A DNA stretch of 64,000 nt from the NCBI RefSeq assembly GCF_034424155.1, contig NZ_CP139992.1, positions 4,046,012-4,110,011 of the forward strand, read 5' to 3'. The stretch is from Hafnia alvei. Its GTDB lineage: Bacteria; Pseudomonadota; Gammaproteobacteria; Enterobacterales; Enterobacteriaceae. Position numbers and translations under genes: made by a program. Position 1 is the first letter of the stretch. Each line of letters begins with the position of its first letter. Shown here in pieces: positions 1 through 8,714 of the stretch. The notes below the pieces were generated by a model. It saw only the letters and a list, made by a program, of their open reading frames with translations. It was not told where the DNA came from and did not search any database.

Positions 1-1
1 A

Positions 2-322
2 GCCAAAACCATGGGCGTTAATGTTAAGCGCCTGCGGCTGATCTTTATCATTTGCGCGACGTTGATCACGGCAAGCGCGGTATCGGTCGCCGGTATCATT
101 GGCTGGATTGGCTTAGTGGTTCCGCATATCTGCCGCTTAGTCACCGGCGATAACTATCAGCGTTTATTTCCAGCCTCCATGCTGGGCGGGGGGCTACTTC
201 TCTTACTCACGGATACCTTGGCCCGTAGCCTATTCACCATCGAGCTGCCTTTGGGGATCCTCACGGCGCTGATCGGCGCTCCCTTTTTCCTGATGCTGTT
301 ACTTCGCGGAGGCCGCGGATGA
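2..322 (+). CDS. FecCD/BtuC-family ABC transporter permease, C-terminal part
   Basis: This is the last 106 codons of an inner-membrane permease whose start lies before the window; the frame is open from base 2. It carries the classic C-terminal half of the BtuC/FecCD family: an IGWIGLVVPHICR segment (the loop that contacts the ATPase), a conserved LTDTLAR stretch and a final ELPLGILTALIGAPFF helix. Such permeases move siderophores, heme, cobalamin or oxyanions from the periplasm. It overlaps the next gene, an ATPase, by four bases (ATGA), so the two are translationally coupled. The substrate cannot be read from this fragment; the neighbouring modD and TonB receptor suggest a metal or metal chelate. 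Confidence 0.9.
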   Translation, partial: AKTMGVNVKRLRLIFIICATLITASAVSVAGIIGWIGLVVPHICRLVTGDNYQRLFPASMLGGGLLLLLTDTLARSLFTIELPLGILTALIGAPFFLMLLLRGGRG

Positions 323-1068
323 GCATGGTGTCATTTAGCCACGTGGCCTTGGGATATCGCGATCGCCCCATTTTGCAGAATATTAATTTTGCCATCCAAC
401 GCGGGGAAATCTGTTGTCTGCTGGGCGCTAACGGCTGTGGGAAAACCACGCTAATGCGGACGCTGCTTGGGCTATTACCCGTGCTCAAGGGCGATATTAC
501 CTTGGCAGGAAAACCGTTGCAGGATTGGTCATCGGCTAAGCTTGCACAGCAGGTTGCTTATGTTCCTCAGGCTCACAGTGGCCCTTTTTCTTACAGCGTA
601 CTGGATATGGTGAGCATGGGCCGCAGCGCTCATCTGGGCTTATTTTCCTCCCCTCATCAACGCGATCACCAGCTCGCCAGAGATGCACTGGATGCTCTTG
701 GTATTCTTCACTTGGAACAACGCAGCTTTCCAACGCTCAGCGGCGGCGAACGGCAGCTGGTATTAATCGCCCGCGCGCTAGTACAACAGCCAACGCTTTT
801 AGTGATGGATGAACCGGCAGCCAGCTTGGATTTTGGCCATCAGATAACCCTGCTTAAGCGTATTCGCCAGCTAAAAACGGCTGGGATCACGCTGTTGATG
901 TCTACCCATCATCCCATGCACGCCAAAGCGGTGGCCGATACCATCGTGACCCTCAGCCCACAGAACGGGGCATTACAGGGAACGCCAAAAGCGATGCTTA
1001 ATAGCGCTTCATTGTCTCAGCTGTATCACGTCAGTGAAGAGGAAATCGAAGCACATCTGGGAATATGA
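319..1068 (+). CDS. FepC/BtuD-family ABC transporter ATP-binding protein
   Basis: Cytoplasmic ATPase subunit of the transporter that starts before the window, 249 residues, the usual size for the family. Visible motifs in order are Walker A GANGCGKTT (about residues 36-44), signature LSGGERQLVL (about 140), Walker B LLVMDEP (about 160) and the switch histidine in STHH (about 194). It powers import by the FecCD-type permease encoded immediately upstream, with which it shares a four-base overlap. The downstream methyltransferase starts about 20 bases after its stop, so the operon continues. The motifs give the ABC family with high certainty; the substrate is inferred only from context. Confidence 0.92.
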   Translation: MSMVSFSHVALGYRDRPILQNINFAIQRGEICCLLGANGCGKTTLMRTLLGLLPVLKGDITLAGKPLQDWSSAKLAQQVAYVPQAHSGPFSYSVLDMVSMGRSAHLGLFSSPHQRDHQLARDALDALGILHLEQRSFPTLSGGERQLVLIARALVQQPTLLVMDEPAASLDFGHQITLLKRIRQLKTAGITLLMSTHHPMHAKAVADTIVTLSPQNGALQGTPKAMLNSASLSQLYHVSEEEIEAHLGI

Positions 1069-1088
1069 AAACTAAAAAAGGAACTCAC

Positions 1089-1910
1089 ATGCTGATTGAT
1101 GAAATCGACTTTTCTGCACTCTACCAACAACAGTTAGCGCTAGCGCAACGCACTGAAAAAGCACCAGAACATTGGGATAAGCGCGCTGAGAAAATGGCCG
1201 TAATCTGCGCCAACCCGCAAGATGCTTATTTGGTTCAGCTCATTGCTAAAATGGATTTTTCCAATGCGGAAACCTTGCTAGATATGGGCTGTGGTCCCGG
1301 TTCGGTGTGCCTCAATGTGGCACACAAACTCAGCCATGTTTACGGCGTGGATTACAGCAAGGGGATGCTTGAGGTTGCGGCCAAACGCGCACAGGCCATG
1401 CAGCTCGATAACGTCACGCTACTTCGCCGAGCTTGGGAGGATGATTGGAGCGATCTTCCGCAGTGCGATATCGCCGTTGCCTCGCGCTCAACGCTGGTCG
1501 GTGATTTACGCTCGGCCATGCAAAAACTTCATCAGCAAGCACGGCTGCGCGTTTACACCACCCACACCGTCAGCCCTTCGTTCGTCAATGCCGAAGTACA
1601 GCGGGTTATCGGTCGCCCCGTCATCGAACTGCCAAACTATATCTACGCGGTTAACGTCTTGTACCAGATGGGCATTCATGCCCGCGTTGATTTCATCACC
1701 GGGCCAAACTGTCAGGGAAATACGGATACTTTCGAGCGTTTTTATGAAAGCACCAGTTGGTCGTTGGGCACGCTAAATGATGAAGAACAGCAGCGCCTTT
1801 TCGATTATTACACCCACCAGCAAAAACACGGATTAACCATTGCTTCGCCAACTCGTGATTGGGCGCTAGTTTCTTGGGAGAAAAAAACGTCACCGCAGGG
1901 GGCGCTATGA
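1089..1910 (+). CDS. class I SAM-dependent methyltransferase of metal-uptake operon
   Basis: A 273-residue protein with a Rossmann-type SAM-binding motif LLDMGCGPGSVC near residue 67 followed by an acidic YGVDYS strand, typical of class I methyltransferases. An earlier ATG at 1065 overlaps the ATPase stop, but the ATG at 1089 has a good Shine-Dalgarno (AAGGA, seven bases upstream) and was chosen. It lies between a siderophore-type ABC transporter and modD, and its stop overlaps the modD start by four bases. The methyl acceptor is unknown; modification of the imported ligand or of a cofactor is conceivable but not shown by the sequence. Confidence 0.8.
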   Translation: MLIDEIDFSALYQQQLALAQRTEKAPEHWDKRAEKMAVICANPQDAYLVQLIAKMDFSNAETLLDMGCGPGSVCLNVAHKLSHVYGVDYSKGMLEVAAKRAQAMQLDNVTLLRRAWEDDWSDLPQCDIAVASRSTLVGDLRSAMQKLHQQARLRVYTTHTVSPSFVNAEVQRVIGRPVIELPNYIYAVNVLYQMGIHARVDFITGPNCQGNTDTFERFYESTSWSLGTLNDEEQQRLFDYYTHQQKHGLTIASPTRDWALVSWEKKTSPQGAL

Positions 1911-2755
1911 TTTTCATCCCTGATGCGCAGCTCGATCAGTGGCTGATGGATGACATACAAGGTGGAGATCTAACGACACGCGCGCTGAACATCGGTGCGC
2001 GTAAAGGATCAATGCGCTTTCACCATCGGCAAGGCGGCTGTATCAGCGGCATCGACACTGCTCGCCGTATGCTTTTACGGCTGGGATTAGAGGTTGAGCA
2101 GCACCTCCACGACGGCGAGATCGCCGAGGCAGACGCATGTTTGCTCACCGCCCAAGGCCGCGCCGATGCGTTGCATCAGGGCTGGAAAGCCGTCCAGAAC
2201 CTGTTGGAGTGGAGCTGTGGCGTATCTGATTATGTCTATCAAATGCGTCAGGTCCTACAGCGTTATTCACCACAGGGAAAAATTGCCTGCACGCGTAAAA
2301 CTATTCCAGGCACCCACTTACTCGCCATGCAAGCCGTAATCGCCGCAGGTGGCATTATTCATCGTGCGGGCTGCGGCGAAACTATTTTGCTGTTCACCAA
2401 CCATCGACGATTTTGCCCCTCCCCCGATAACTGGCAGAGCATCATTGCGACCTTACGCCAGCAGGCGCCGGAAAAAACCATCATCGTCGAAGCCGATACC
2501 GTGGATGAAGCCAAGCAGGCGCTATTGGGCATGCCCGATATTGTGCAACTCGATAAATTCTCACCCGATGACATTGTCGCGCTCAAAGCCTATGCACAGA
2601 GATTTTCGCCTCACTGCCGACTGTCCTTAGCGGGTGGAATTACTCTCGCGACCATTGATAAATTTGCGCAAACCGGCATTTCACTGCTGGTCACTTCTGC
2701 GCCTTATTACGCGCCACCGGCAGACATCAAAGTTCGGCTTGGCGCCTCTGACTAA
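1907..2755 (+). CDS. modD: ModD, QPRTase-like protein associated with molybdenum transport
   Basis: A 282-residue protein of the nicotinate-nucleotide pyrophosphorylase fold. The signature TRKTIPGTH near residue 127, the EADTVDEA strand and the DIVQLDKF motif are those of quinolinate phosphoribosyltransferase relatives, and the length fits ModD. The start is the ATG that overlaps the methyltransferase stop, preceded by an AGGGGG Shine-Dalgarno; a TTG at 1859 keeps the frame open but is less likely. ModD family members are named for genes found beside molybdate transporters; their biochemical role is not firmly established. Here the partner is a FecCD-type importer with a TonB receptor, not ModABC. 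Confidence 0.82.
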   Translation: MIFIPDAQLDQWLMDDIQGGDLTTRALNIGARKGSMRFHHRQGGCISGIDTARRMLLRLGLEVEQHLHDGEIAEADACLLTAQGRADALHQGWKAVQNLLEWSCGVSDYVYQMRQVLQRYSPQGKIACTRKTIPGTHLLAMQAVIAAGGIIHRAGCGETILLFTNHRRFCPSPDNWQSIIATLRQQAPEKTIIVEADTVDEAKQALLGMPDIVQLDKFSPDDIVALKAYAQRFSPHCRLSLAGGITLATIDKFAQTGISLLVTSAPYYAPPADIKVRLGASD

Positions 2756-2848
2756 ATAACACAGCGTTCCACATTGGCAGGCTAATGACAGCCTGCCAAT
2801 CGACACCATAAGCGTTATATAAAAATAAACATATCGATCCTGGGGATA

Positions 2849-4831
2849 ATGATGAAAATGAGAAAAACAACTTTATGTACGGCAATAACTCTATGCATGT
2901 CAGGCGGCATTGCCATGGACGTTCAGGCTGCCGATGACGATGATGTCATGACCGTTTGGAGTAGTCCGGTGGCAAACACCAGCGAGATCCTCACACAAGA
3001 CACCATCACCAAACTCGATAAGCGCAACGTCGCCGATGCTCTCAGCGTGGTTCCCGGCGTATCCTTGCAAAAATCGGGCGGACGTAACGAATTACAGGTT
3101 CGCGTTCGTGGGTTCGATAACCGACAGGTTCCCGTTTTTTATGATGGCGTCCCAATCTACGTTCCCTATGACGGCAATTTGGATTTAGGTCGCTTCCTTA
3201 CGTCAAATTTGGCTTCGTTGGAAGTCTCGAAAGGCTACACCTCTCTGCTGCAAGGCCCCAACCAAATGGGGGGCTCAATCAACCTCACCACGACAAAACC
3301 AAAAAAAGATTTAGAAGGCAACATTAGCTACCGTCAAGGATGGGCGCGCGGCAAAGACAATGCTTTTGACACCAACGCCTCGCTGGGTATGAAAGGCGAT
3401 TTAGGCTATCTACAGATCAGCGGCAGCGAGCTAAAACAACGATTTGTAGGCTTGCCAGACAGCGTAGATAACCGCACCGCAGGCACCGACGGCAAGCGCA
3501 CTAATTCAAAATCTGACGATAAACGTGGAATTGTGAAGCTCGGTTTTACCCCACGCGAAAATGATGAATACACCTTTACCTATATCAAACAGGATGGTGA
3601 AAAAGAGAACCCACCGTATGCCGGAACCAGCGATCAAAAACCGAAATATTGGCAGTGGCCGGAATACGATAAAGAAAGTTATTACTATCAGGGAACCACC
3701 AAGCTCGGCGATATCTTTACCCTTAAAAGCCGAGCCTATCGAGATACCTTTAAAAACACCCTGCTGATGTACAACTCACTGAGCGATCTGAAAAATAAAA
3801 AAGGCAGCTACAGACACTATGACGATTACACCGATGGCGCAGGCCTCCAGCTATCGGCCGATATGCGCGAGCGTGACCAGCTTTCGTTCGCCGCTCATTG
3901 GAAAGAAGACGTTCACCGCGAGCAGGGATATCGCAATGCACCTTACGATCGTTACAAAGATCGCACATGGTCGCTCTCTAGCGAATACCAATGGGCAGTC
4001 GACGATCAGTGGGACGTTGTGGCAGGGATAAGCTACGACTGGCGAGACAGCCTTGAAGGGATGAAGCACGAAAAAGACGGCTCGATTACCCACTACGACA
4101 GCAATAATCAAAACGCCTTCAACTGGCAGGCCATGACGAAATATCACTTCGACAACCGTGATGATATTGCGCTCTCGGTCTCCGATCGCAGCCGTTTCCC
4201 TACGCTGAAAGAGCGCTACACCACATCTCGCCCCGCGTTCGGACAGGTGGCCTTGGTCAATCCAAACCTCAAAGCCGAGCGCGCTCGCAGTATCGACCTC
4301 ACCTATACCGGCTATCTCAGCGAAGATTGGGGGTATGAAGCGAGCGTTTATTACAACCGCATTAGCGACGCCATTCTCACGCAAAACATCGATGCCAATA
4401 CGGTACAAAACCGCAATAGCGGACGCGTTGACTACACCGGCCTCGATTTAGGTGTTAACGGACTGATTCTGAACGAAGTAAAAGTGGGCCTCAGCTACAG
4501 CCTGATTCATAGCGATGTTAAGGACAAAGACGTTGGTAAAGTGACCGGACTACCGACTCAAACGGTCATGGGCTGGGTTACTTATACGCCATGGCAGCCG
4601 CTTAGCCTTACCCTTTCTGAAGAAGCCCGTTCTTCAAGCTATAGCAACAGCGATGGCAGCCAAAAAGCGGGCGGATTTGCCGTAACCAATGTACGGGCAG
4701 ATTACGAGATTGCGAAAGGCCTCAGCGTTAACGCCTCGGTGAATAACGTGTTCGATACCGCTTATGCTTATACCGAAGGTTTCGTCGAAGAAGGACGTAA
4801 CTACTGGGCGGGCATCGAATATAAATTCTAA
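2849..4831 (+). CDS. TonB-dependent outer-membrane receptor
   Basis: A 660-residue outer-membrane receptor. It begins with a signal peptide that likely ends at the VQA-A junction near residue 28, followed by a TonB box-like DDVMTVWSS stretch. A plug domain follows (NVADALSVVPGVSLQKSG, then VRGFDNRQVPVFYDG), and the beta barrel ends in an aromatic residue (YKF). No extra N-terminal signalling domain is present. The start ATG follows a CTGGGGAT Shine-Dalgarno. It sits 93 bases after modD and is probably co-regulated with the ABC transporter upstream, giving a complete path across both membranes. Candidate ligands are a ferric siderophore or a molybdenum or tungsten chelate; the sequence does not decide. 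Confidence 0.9.
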   Translation: MMKMRKTTLCTAITLCMSGGIAMDVQAADDDDVMTVWSSPVANTSEILTQDTITKLDKRNVADALSVVPGVSLQKSGGRNELQVRVRGFDNRQVPVFYDGVPIYVPYDGNLDLGRFLTSNLASLEVSKGYTSLLQGPNQMGGSINLTTTKPKKDLEGNISYRQGWARGKDNAFDTNASLGMKGDLGYLQISGSELKQRFVGLPDSVDNRTAGTDGKRTNSKSDDKRGIVKLGFTPRENDEYTFTYIKQDGEKENPPYAGTSDQKPKYWQWPEYDKESYYYQGTTKLGDIFTLKSRAYRDTFKNTLLMYNSLSDLKNKKGSYRHYDDYTDGAGLQLSADMRERDQLSFAAHWKEDVHREQGYRNAPYDRYKDRTWSLSSEYQWAVDDQWDVVAGISYDWRDSLEGMKHEKDGSITHYDSNNQNAFNWQAMTKYHFDNRDDIALSVSDRSRFPTLKERYTTSRPAFGQVALVNPNLKAERARSIDLTYTGYLSEDWGYEASVYYNRISDAILTQNIDANTVQNRNSGRVDYTGLDLGVNGLILNEVKVGLSYSLIHSDVKDKDVGKVTGLPTQTVMGWVTYTPWQPLSLTLSEEARSSSYSNSDGSQKAGGFAVTNVRADYEIAKGLSVNASVNNVFDTAYAYTEGFVEEGRNYWAGIEYKF

Positions 4832-4833
4832 GT

Positions 4834-4858
4834 AATCCCCCCGTATAAGCGGGGGATT
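4834..4858 (+). terminator. GC-rich hairpin after TonB receptor gene
   Basis: An inverted repeat with arms AATCCCCC and GGGGGATT around a short loop starts just after the receptor stop codon. It lacks a long T run, so it may only attenuate readthrough into the MOSC gene. Confidence 0.5.
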
Positions 4859-4903
4859 TAACGATGTTTATATCCAACACGATGATGGATATAGGAGTAA
4901 TAA

Positions 4904-5548
4904 ATGAACACTCAGCAACCGCTCGCCACTCTCGATGTGATTTTATGCAACCAGCGCCAAGCCGATGGAGCACAGCTAAAAAAACCGGCTAACGGGCGCG
5001 TTTATGTAGGCACCCACGGAATTGAAACCGAAGCGGGACACCAAGAGCATTTTGATGATCCTGAATGCGCCGTCATGAACTATGCGCTTGAGCATTATGA
5101 TTTTTGGCGCTCACACTATCCGGCTCAGGCTGAGCTATTTAAAACCCCCGGAATTTTTGGCGAGAACTTTGCCACCCGCGGGATCACCGAACACACCATC
5201 TGCATTGGCGATACCTTTAGCATTGGCACAGCACGGCTACAAATATCTTGGGGAAGAGTGGCCTGTAACACCATGGCTGGTCGCTTAAATGACCCAAACG
5301 CGCCGGAGCTTATGCATCAGCAATCACGCAACGGCTGGTTCTATCGTGTTCTACAGCCGGGGGAAGTTCAGGCCGGTAATGCCATCATGCTGGTTGAGCG
5401 CCCTCATGCCGATTGGCCGCTGAGCCGCGTGCAAAATATCATCTTCAACCCCAACGCATCTGCCAGCGATCTGGACGCGCTGAGCAAGCTTGATTTACTG
5501 GCCGCAATCTGGAAAAACGAAGCTAAAGCAAGATTAGACAACCGGTAA
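4904..5548 (+). CDS. MOSC domain-containing protein, YiiM-like
   Basis: A 214-residue protein of the MOSC plus 3-alpha type, related to YiiM. It shows the conserved pattern of an early GTHGIETE loop, FGENFATRGITE near residue 85, GDTFSIGTARLQIS, and a cysteine in RVACNTMAGR near residue 125. That cysteine region matches the conserved position of MOSC proteins, which bind or use molybdenum cofactor. The start ATG has a GGAG Shine-Dalgarno at good spacing. It is the last gene of the uptake cluster, and its link to molybdenum chemistry together with modD is the main hint that the cluster handles Mo or W. No substrate is proven. Confidence 0.82.
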   Translation: MNTQQPLATLDVILCNQRQADGAQLKKPANGRVYVGTHGIETEAGHQEHFDDPECAVMNYALEHYDFWRSHYPAQAELFKTPGIFGENFATRGITEHTICIGDTFSIGTARLQISWGRVACNTMAGRLNDPNAPELMHQQSRNGWFYRVLQPGEVQAGNAIMLVERPHADWPLSRVQNIIFNPNASASDLDALSKLDLLAAIWKNEAKARLDNR

Positions 5549-5560
5549 GCCGCGTCGCGC

Positions 5561-5587
5561 AGCGGTACAGACTTGTGCAGTACCGCT
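5561..5587. terminator. hairpin between convergent MOSC and hydrolase genes
   Basis: Perfect eight-base arms AGCGGTAC and GTACCGCT separated by an 11-base loop lie between two genes that point at each other. No clear T run follows on the plus strand. Confidence 0.45.
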
Positions 5588-5598
5588 GTTCGATTTGG

Positions 5599-6516
5599 CT
5601 AAAAGCGCTCAGTTTGAAGCTGAGCGGCAATATCACTCATCACATTGCGCCCCGTTTGGCTAACGCCACCGAGCTGGAAAAATCCGTGGATCACGCCAAG
5701 ATAGCGTTGCGCACTACAGCTCACGCCCTGCTCGGTAAGACGTGCGAACAGCGCCTCGCCTTCATCGCATAGCGGATCGTATTCCGCGGTGATAATGTGC
5801 GTTGGCGGCAGGCCGGAGAAATCACTGCGCCACAGCGGGCTGACTTCAGGATGCTTAAGATCGATCTCTGAGAAATAAGCCTCATAGCCGCTGATCAGCG
5901 TGTCGCGGGTAATAATATAGTCGTCGCCGTTGCGCTGATAGCTATCAAAAGAGGCCGTCGCATCCAGCATCGGGTAAATCAGCAAGAGCTTATGCGGCAA
6001 CCAACGGCTCTCATCGCGCAGACGCAGCGCCGTGATTAACGCAATATGCCCGCCCGCGCTGTCGCCCGCCAACGTGATTTGCTCGCGATCCACACCTAAA
6101 AAATCAGCGTGCTGCCACGCAAGCATTGCCGCATGATGCGCATCATCGTGCGCCGCAGGATAGACGTGCTCCGGTGCCAAGCGATATTGCATGGCAATCA
6201 CTCGGCATCCGCTGTGATAAGCCAGTTGCCGCAGCTGCTTTTCATGCGTGGCAAAACCACCGCTGACAAAACAGCCGCCGTGGTAATAAATCACCGTAGG
6301 CCTATTTCCATGCGCTCCCTGTGGGGAAATCACGCGCAGCGTCATCCCTTCAAGACTCACGTCGCGCACATCCACGCGCATCTCTTTTTCGCCCGCCAAT
6401 ATCGTGCTGGCCACATACCCCGCTCGCCGCTCGGCAACGGTTTGACGACGCGGCGATGGCCGTCCTGCCGCAATAAAATCGTTCACCAGTTCAGCGATTG
6501 CAGGTTCTAAAGGCAT
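5599..6516 (-). CDS. alpha/beta hydrolase of the hormone-sensitive lipase family
   Basis: A 305-residue cytoplasmic esterase-like enzyme. It contains the oxyanion-hole HGG motif (YYHGGCFVSGG, near residue 80), the nucleophile elbow GDSAGGH, an acid in AEYDPLCDEG and the histidine in IHGFF, so the catalytic triad is complete. The start at 6516 was chosen because it has an AAGGA Shine-Dalgarno eight bases away and begins the conserved N-terminal region; the frame is open further upstream but would run into the LysR gene. It starts 16 bases after the LysR stop, so both are probably one transcript. The physiological ester substrate is not evident. Confidence 0.85.
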   Translation of the reverse strand: MPLEPAIAELVNDFIAAGRPSPRRQTVAERRAGYVASTILAGEKEMRVDVRDVSLEGMTLRVISPQGAHGNRPTVIYYHGGCFVSGGFATHEKQLRQLAYHSGCRVIAMQYRLAPEHVYPAAHDDAHHAAMLAWQHADFLGVDREQITLAGDSAGGHIALITALRLRDESRWLPHKLLLIYPMLDATASFDSYQRNGDDYIITRDTLISGYEAYFSEIDLKHPEVSPLWRSDFSGLPPTHIITAEYDPLCDEGEALFARLTEQGVSCSAQRYLGVIHGFFQLGGVSQTGRNVMSDIAAQLQTERF

Positions 6517-6532
6517 ATCTATATCCTTGATA

Positions 6533-7459
6533 TTATTGATTCTGAGCCGTGATGAGTGCGGCACTCTGTACCTGTTCGACGATAAAATCTCGCAGCCAGC
6601 GGTGAGCAGGATCGCGATGAGATCGCTCATGCCACAGCATCGACATTTCATATCCAGCAATGGGCATCGGCGGCTCAATATATTGCAGTTCGGGACTAGC
6701 GATGGCTAAGCGCAAAGGCAGCATCGCCACTAAATCCGTGCTCGCAAGCACCGACTTCACAAACAGAAAATGCGGCACCGACAGCACCACTCGGCGCGTA
6801 AGCCCCGCCTGCGCTAAAGCCTCATCGGTCACACCGCAAAAACCACCGCCGCTGGGCGACACAATAACATGCTCTAAATCGCAAAACTGCGCAGGGGTTA
6901 GAGCCTGTGACAGCTGTGGATGCTTTCGCCGCCCAGCCAGCACATAACGTTCAGAAAAGAGCTTTTTTAGATGCAGTTCCGGTGCGGCTTCATCGCTTAC
7001 GTGAAAGGCAATATCGATTTCGCCCTGCTCAAGCTGTTTAGCAATTTTAGCGGGCGCCAGTTCAATGACCGATAACCGCGTATTGGGCGCCACGGCGCGT
7101 AAGCCGATTAAAACCGGCAAAACAACCGTGGACTCACCGTAGTCGGCGGCAGAAACCGTCCAATCATTTTGCGCCGTTGCGGGCTCAAACGGTTTGGTCG
7201 GCGCAACAACACCTTCTAATGCATTCAATGCCTGCCGCAGCGGTTCGCGCAGTGCCTCAGCTTTCGCCGTTGGCAACATGCCTCGTGGCCCCGGCAGCAA
7301 CAAAGGATCGTCAAAAATATCGCGCAGTTTAGACAGATGCACGCTGATTGAAGGCTGAGAAAAATTAAGCTTTTCAGCAACACGCGTCACATTGTGCTCG
7401 GTCAGCAACGCATCGAGCGTCACCAACAAGTTCAGATCCAGCCGACGAAGATTACTCAT
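6533..7459 (-). CDS. LysR-family transcriptional regulator
   Basis: A 308-residue LysR regulator. The N-terminal winged helix-turn-helix includes NVTRVAEKLNFSQPSISVHL (about residues 23-42), followed by the linker helix and a substrate-binding domain. It is transcribed leftward with the hydrolase and is divergent from the quinone reductase gene, with a 98-base intergenic region containing inverted GAGAT/ATCTC repeats. The usual LysR logic predicts that it autoregulates and controls the divergent reductase in response to a small, perhaps quinone-like or aromatic, effector. That role is inference from gene arrangement. Confidence 0.9.
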   Translation of the reverse strand: MSNLRRLDLNLLVTLDALLTEHNVTRVAEKLNFSQPSISVHLSKLRDIFDDPLLLPGPRGMLPTAKAEALREPLRQALNALEGVVAPTKPFEPATAQNDWTVSAADYGESTVVLPVLIGLRAVAPNTRLSVIELAPAKIAKQLEQGEIDIAFHVSDEAAPELHLKKLFSERYVLAGRRKHPQLSQALTPAQFCDLEHVIVSPSGGGFCGVTDEALAQAGLTRRVVLSVPHFLFVKSVLASTDLVAMLPLRLAIASPELQYIEPPMPIAGYEMSMLWHERSHRDPAHRWLRDFIVEQVQSAALITAQNQ

Positions 7460-7468
7460 AGTAATACC

Positions 7469-7550
7469 TGAGATATCAGAAATTCATTTCTCATGAATAT
7501 GACAAAATTCTACCCTGCTATCTCTTTATTTTTGAGATAACGACTGAGAT
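7469..7550. promoter_or_regulatory. candidate LysR operator region between divergent genes
   Basis: The intergenic region holds repeated dyads: TGAGA (7469-7473) with TCTCA (7489-7493), TATCTC (7519-7524) with GAGATA (7534-7539), and another GAGATA at 7546. Such T-N-A dyads near the divergent start are typical of LysR binding sites. This is sequence pattern only. Confidence 0.5.
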
Positions 7551-7557
7551 AGCCACA

Positions 7558-8334
7558 ATGAAAGTACTTCTTGTTTATGCCCATCCCGAACCTAAATCAC
7601 TGAACGGTTCATTAAAAAACTTTACCATCCAACACCTGCAAAATGCGGGGCATGAAGTACAGATTTCAGACTTATACGCTATGGACTGGAAAGCAGCGTT
7701 AGACGCAAATGACAGCAAAAATCGACTTGATGAGACCTATTTCGATGCTTCTCTCGACTCACAGCACGCGTTTAAAAACGGCCTACAAAGCGATGATATT
7801 GCCCTTGAACAGAGCAAGCTACTGTGGGCTGATACGGTTATTTTCCAGTTCCCACTGTGGTGGTTTTCTATGCCCGCCATCATGAAAGGCTGGGTGGAGC
7901 GCGTATACGCCTATGGTTTTGCCTATGGCGTGGGCGAACATAATGATAGCCATTGGGGCGACCGCTACGGCGAAGGCACACTGGCAGGCAAACGCGCTAT
8001 GCTGATGGTCACCGCCGGTGGCTGGCAGCCACATTACAGCGCACGCGGTATTAATGGCCCAATCGACGATATTTTGTTCCCTATCCACCACGGTATCTTG
8101 CACTACCCGGGATTCGACGTACTACCGCCATTTGTGATTTACCACACCAGCAAAGTTAACCCAGACAGCTATGCAACAATCTGTGAAAAATTAGGCCAGC
8201 GCCTCGATACTTTATGGAGCACAACGCCCATCGCTTTCCGCCAGCAAAACGGCGGTGATTACACGATCCCAGAACTAACGCTGAAACCCGATATCGCCCC
8301 CGAATTAACCGGCTTTGCGGCGCATATTAAATAA
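7558..8334 (+). CDS. NAD(P)H:quinone oxidoreductase, flavodoxin-like fold
   Basis: A 258-residue protein of the NQO1/Flavodoxin_2 family. The N-terminal FMN/FAD loop AHPEPKSLNGSL (residues 8-19) and the segment FQFPLWWFSMPAIMKGW near residue 100 are family hallmarks, followed by AGKRAMLMVTAGG. Such enzymes reduce quinones or related electrophiles by two electrons, protecting the cell from redox cycling. It is divergent from a LysR regulator and likely controlled by it. Length and motifs resemble the YwrO/KefF/MdaB group in general; an exact ortholog was not assigned. Confidence 0.87.
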   Translation: MKVLLVYAHPEPKSLNGSLKNFTIQHLQNAGHEVQISDLYAMDWKAALDANDSKNRLDETYFDASLDSQHAFKNGLQSDDIALEQSKLLWADTVIFQFPLWWFSMPAIMKGWVERVYAYGFAYGVGEHNDSHWGDRYGEGTLAGKRAMLMVTAGGWQPHYSARGINGPIDDILFPIHHGILHYPGFDVLPPFVIYHTSKVNPDSYATICEKLGQRLDTLWSTTPIAFRQQNGGDYTIPELTLKPDIAPELTGFAAHIK

Positions 8335-8348
8335 CGGTAGAGATGACT

Positions 8349-8373
8349 AAGGGCTGCGGGGGATGCGGCCCTT
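8349..8373. terminator. hairpin after quinone reductase gene
   Basis: Arms AAGGGCTGC and GCGGCCCTT form an imperfect nine-base hairpin 15 bases after the reductase stop. It lacks a clear T run, so terminator function is only probable. Confidence 0.4.
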
Positions 8374-8417
8374 GAAGGGATTAATTATCCATTTGGCGTT
8401 CGAAGGCTTGATGAAAC

Positions 8418-8714
8418 CTAAATAGCTCTCAGTGTTTCAACTACTTTCGGATTTCTTTCTATTAGACATAGCATTCTTAGCGCTATACCACTCGGCACTC
8501 GGCGATTTAGCTCCCAGCTTTGTATCGTTGCTGAGCTAGCACCAATCATTTTTGCAAACTCAGCCTGATTCAGGCCGATACTTTTGCGAATTGATTTCAC
8601 ATCAGGGATCGCGTGACGGTGTACATTTTCTGGATTTACTGCCGTCTCACCCTTTTCGATAGCAACCATTTCATTAATGCTGCTAAGCAAATCATTAAAC
8701 AATTTTTTTTCCAT
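8418..8714 (-). CDS. XRE-type regulator, NadS/HigA-like antitoxin without partner
   Basis: A 98-residue protein with a C-terminal helix-turn-helix: IRKSIGLNQAEFAKMIGASS then TIQSWE, followed by RRVPSGIALRML. This layout and size match NadS/HigA-type antitoxins, normally encoded just after a RelE/HigB-like toxin. The start ATG has an AAGGAG Shine-Dalgarno nine bases upstream. The expected toxin gene is not present: upstream there is only a 31-codon open frame (8823-8728, minus) that I do not recognise. It may be an orphan antitoxin or a free-standing regulator. The GC-poor codon use and the nearby phage-like RNA suggest acquired DNA. Confidence 0.72.
   Translation of the reverse strand: MEKKLFNDLLSSINEMVAIEKGETAVNPENVHRHAIPDVKSIRKSIGLNQAEFAKMIGASSATIQSWELNRRVPSGIALRMLCLIERNPKVVETLRAI

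Noticed and set aside
3851-4408. 185-codon open frame antisense to the TonB receptor gene
   Set aside because: It mirrors the receptor barrel and has no start signal.
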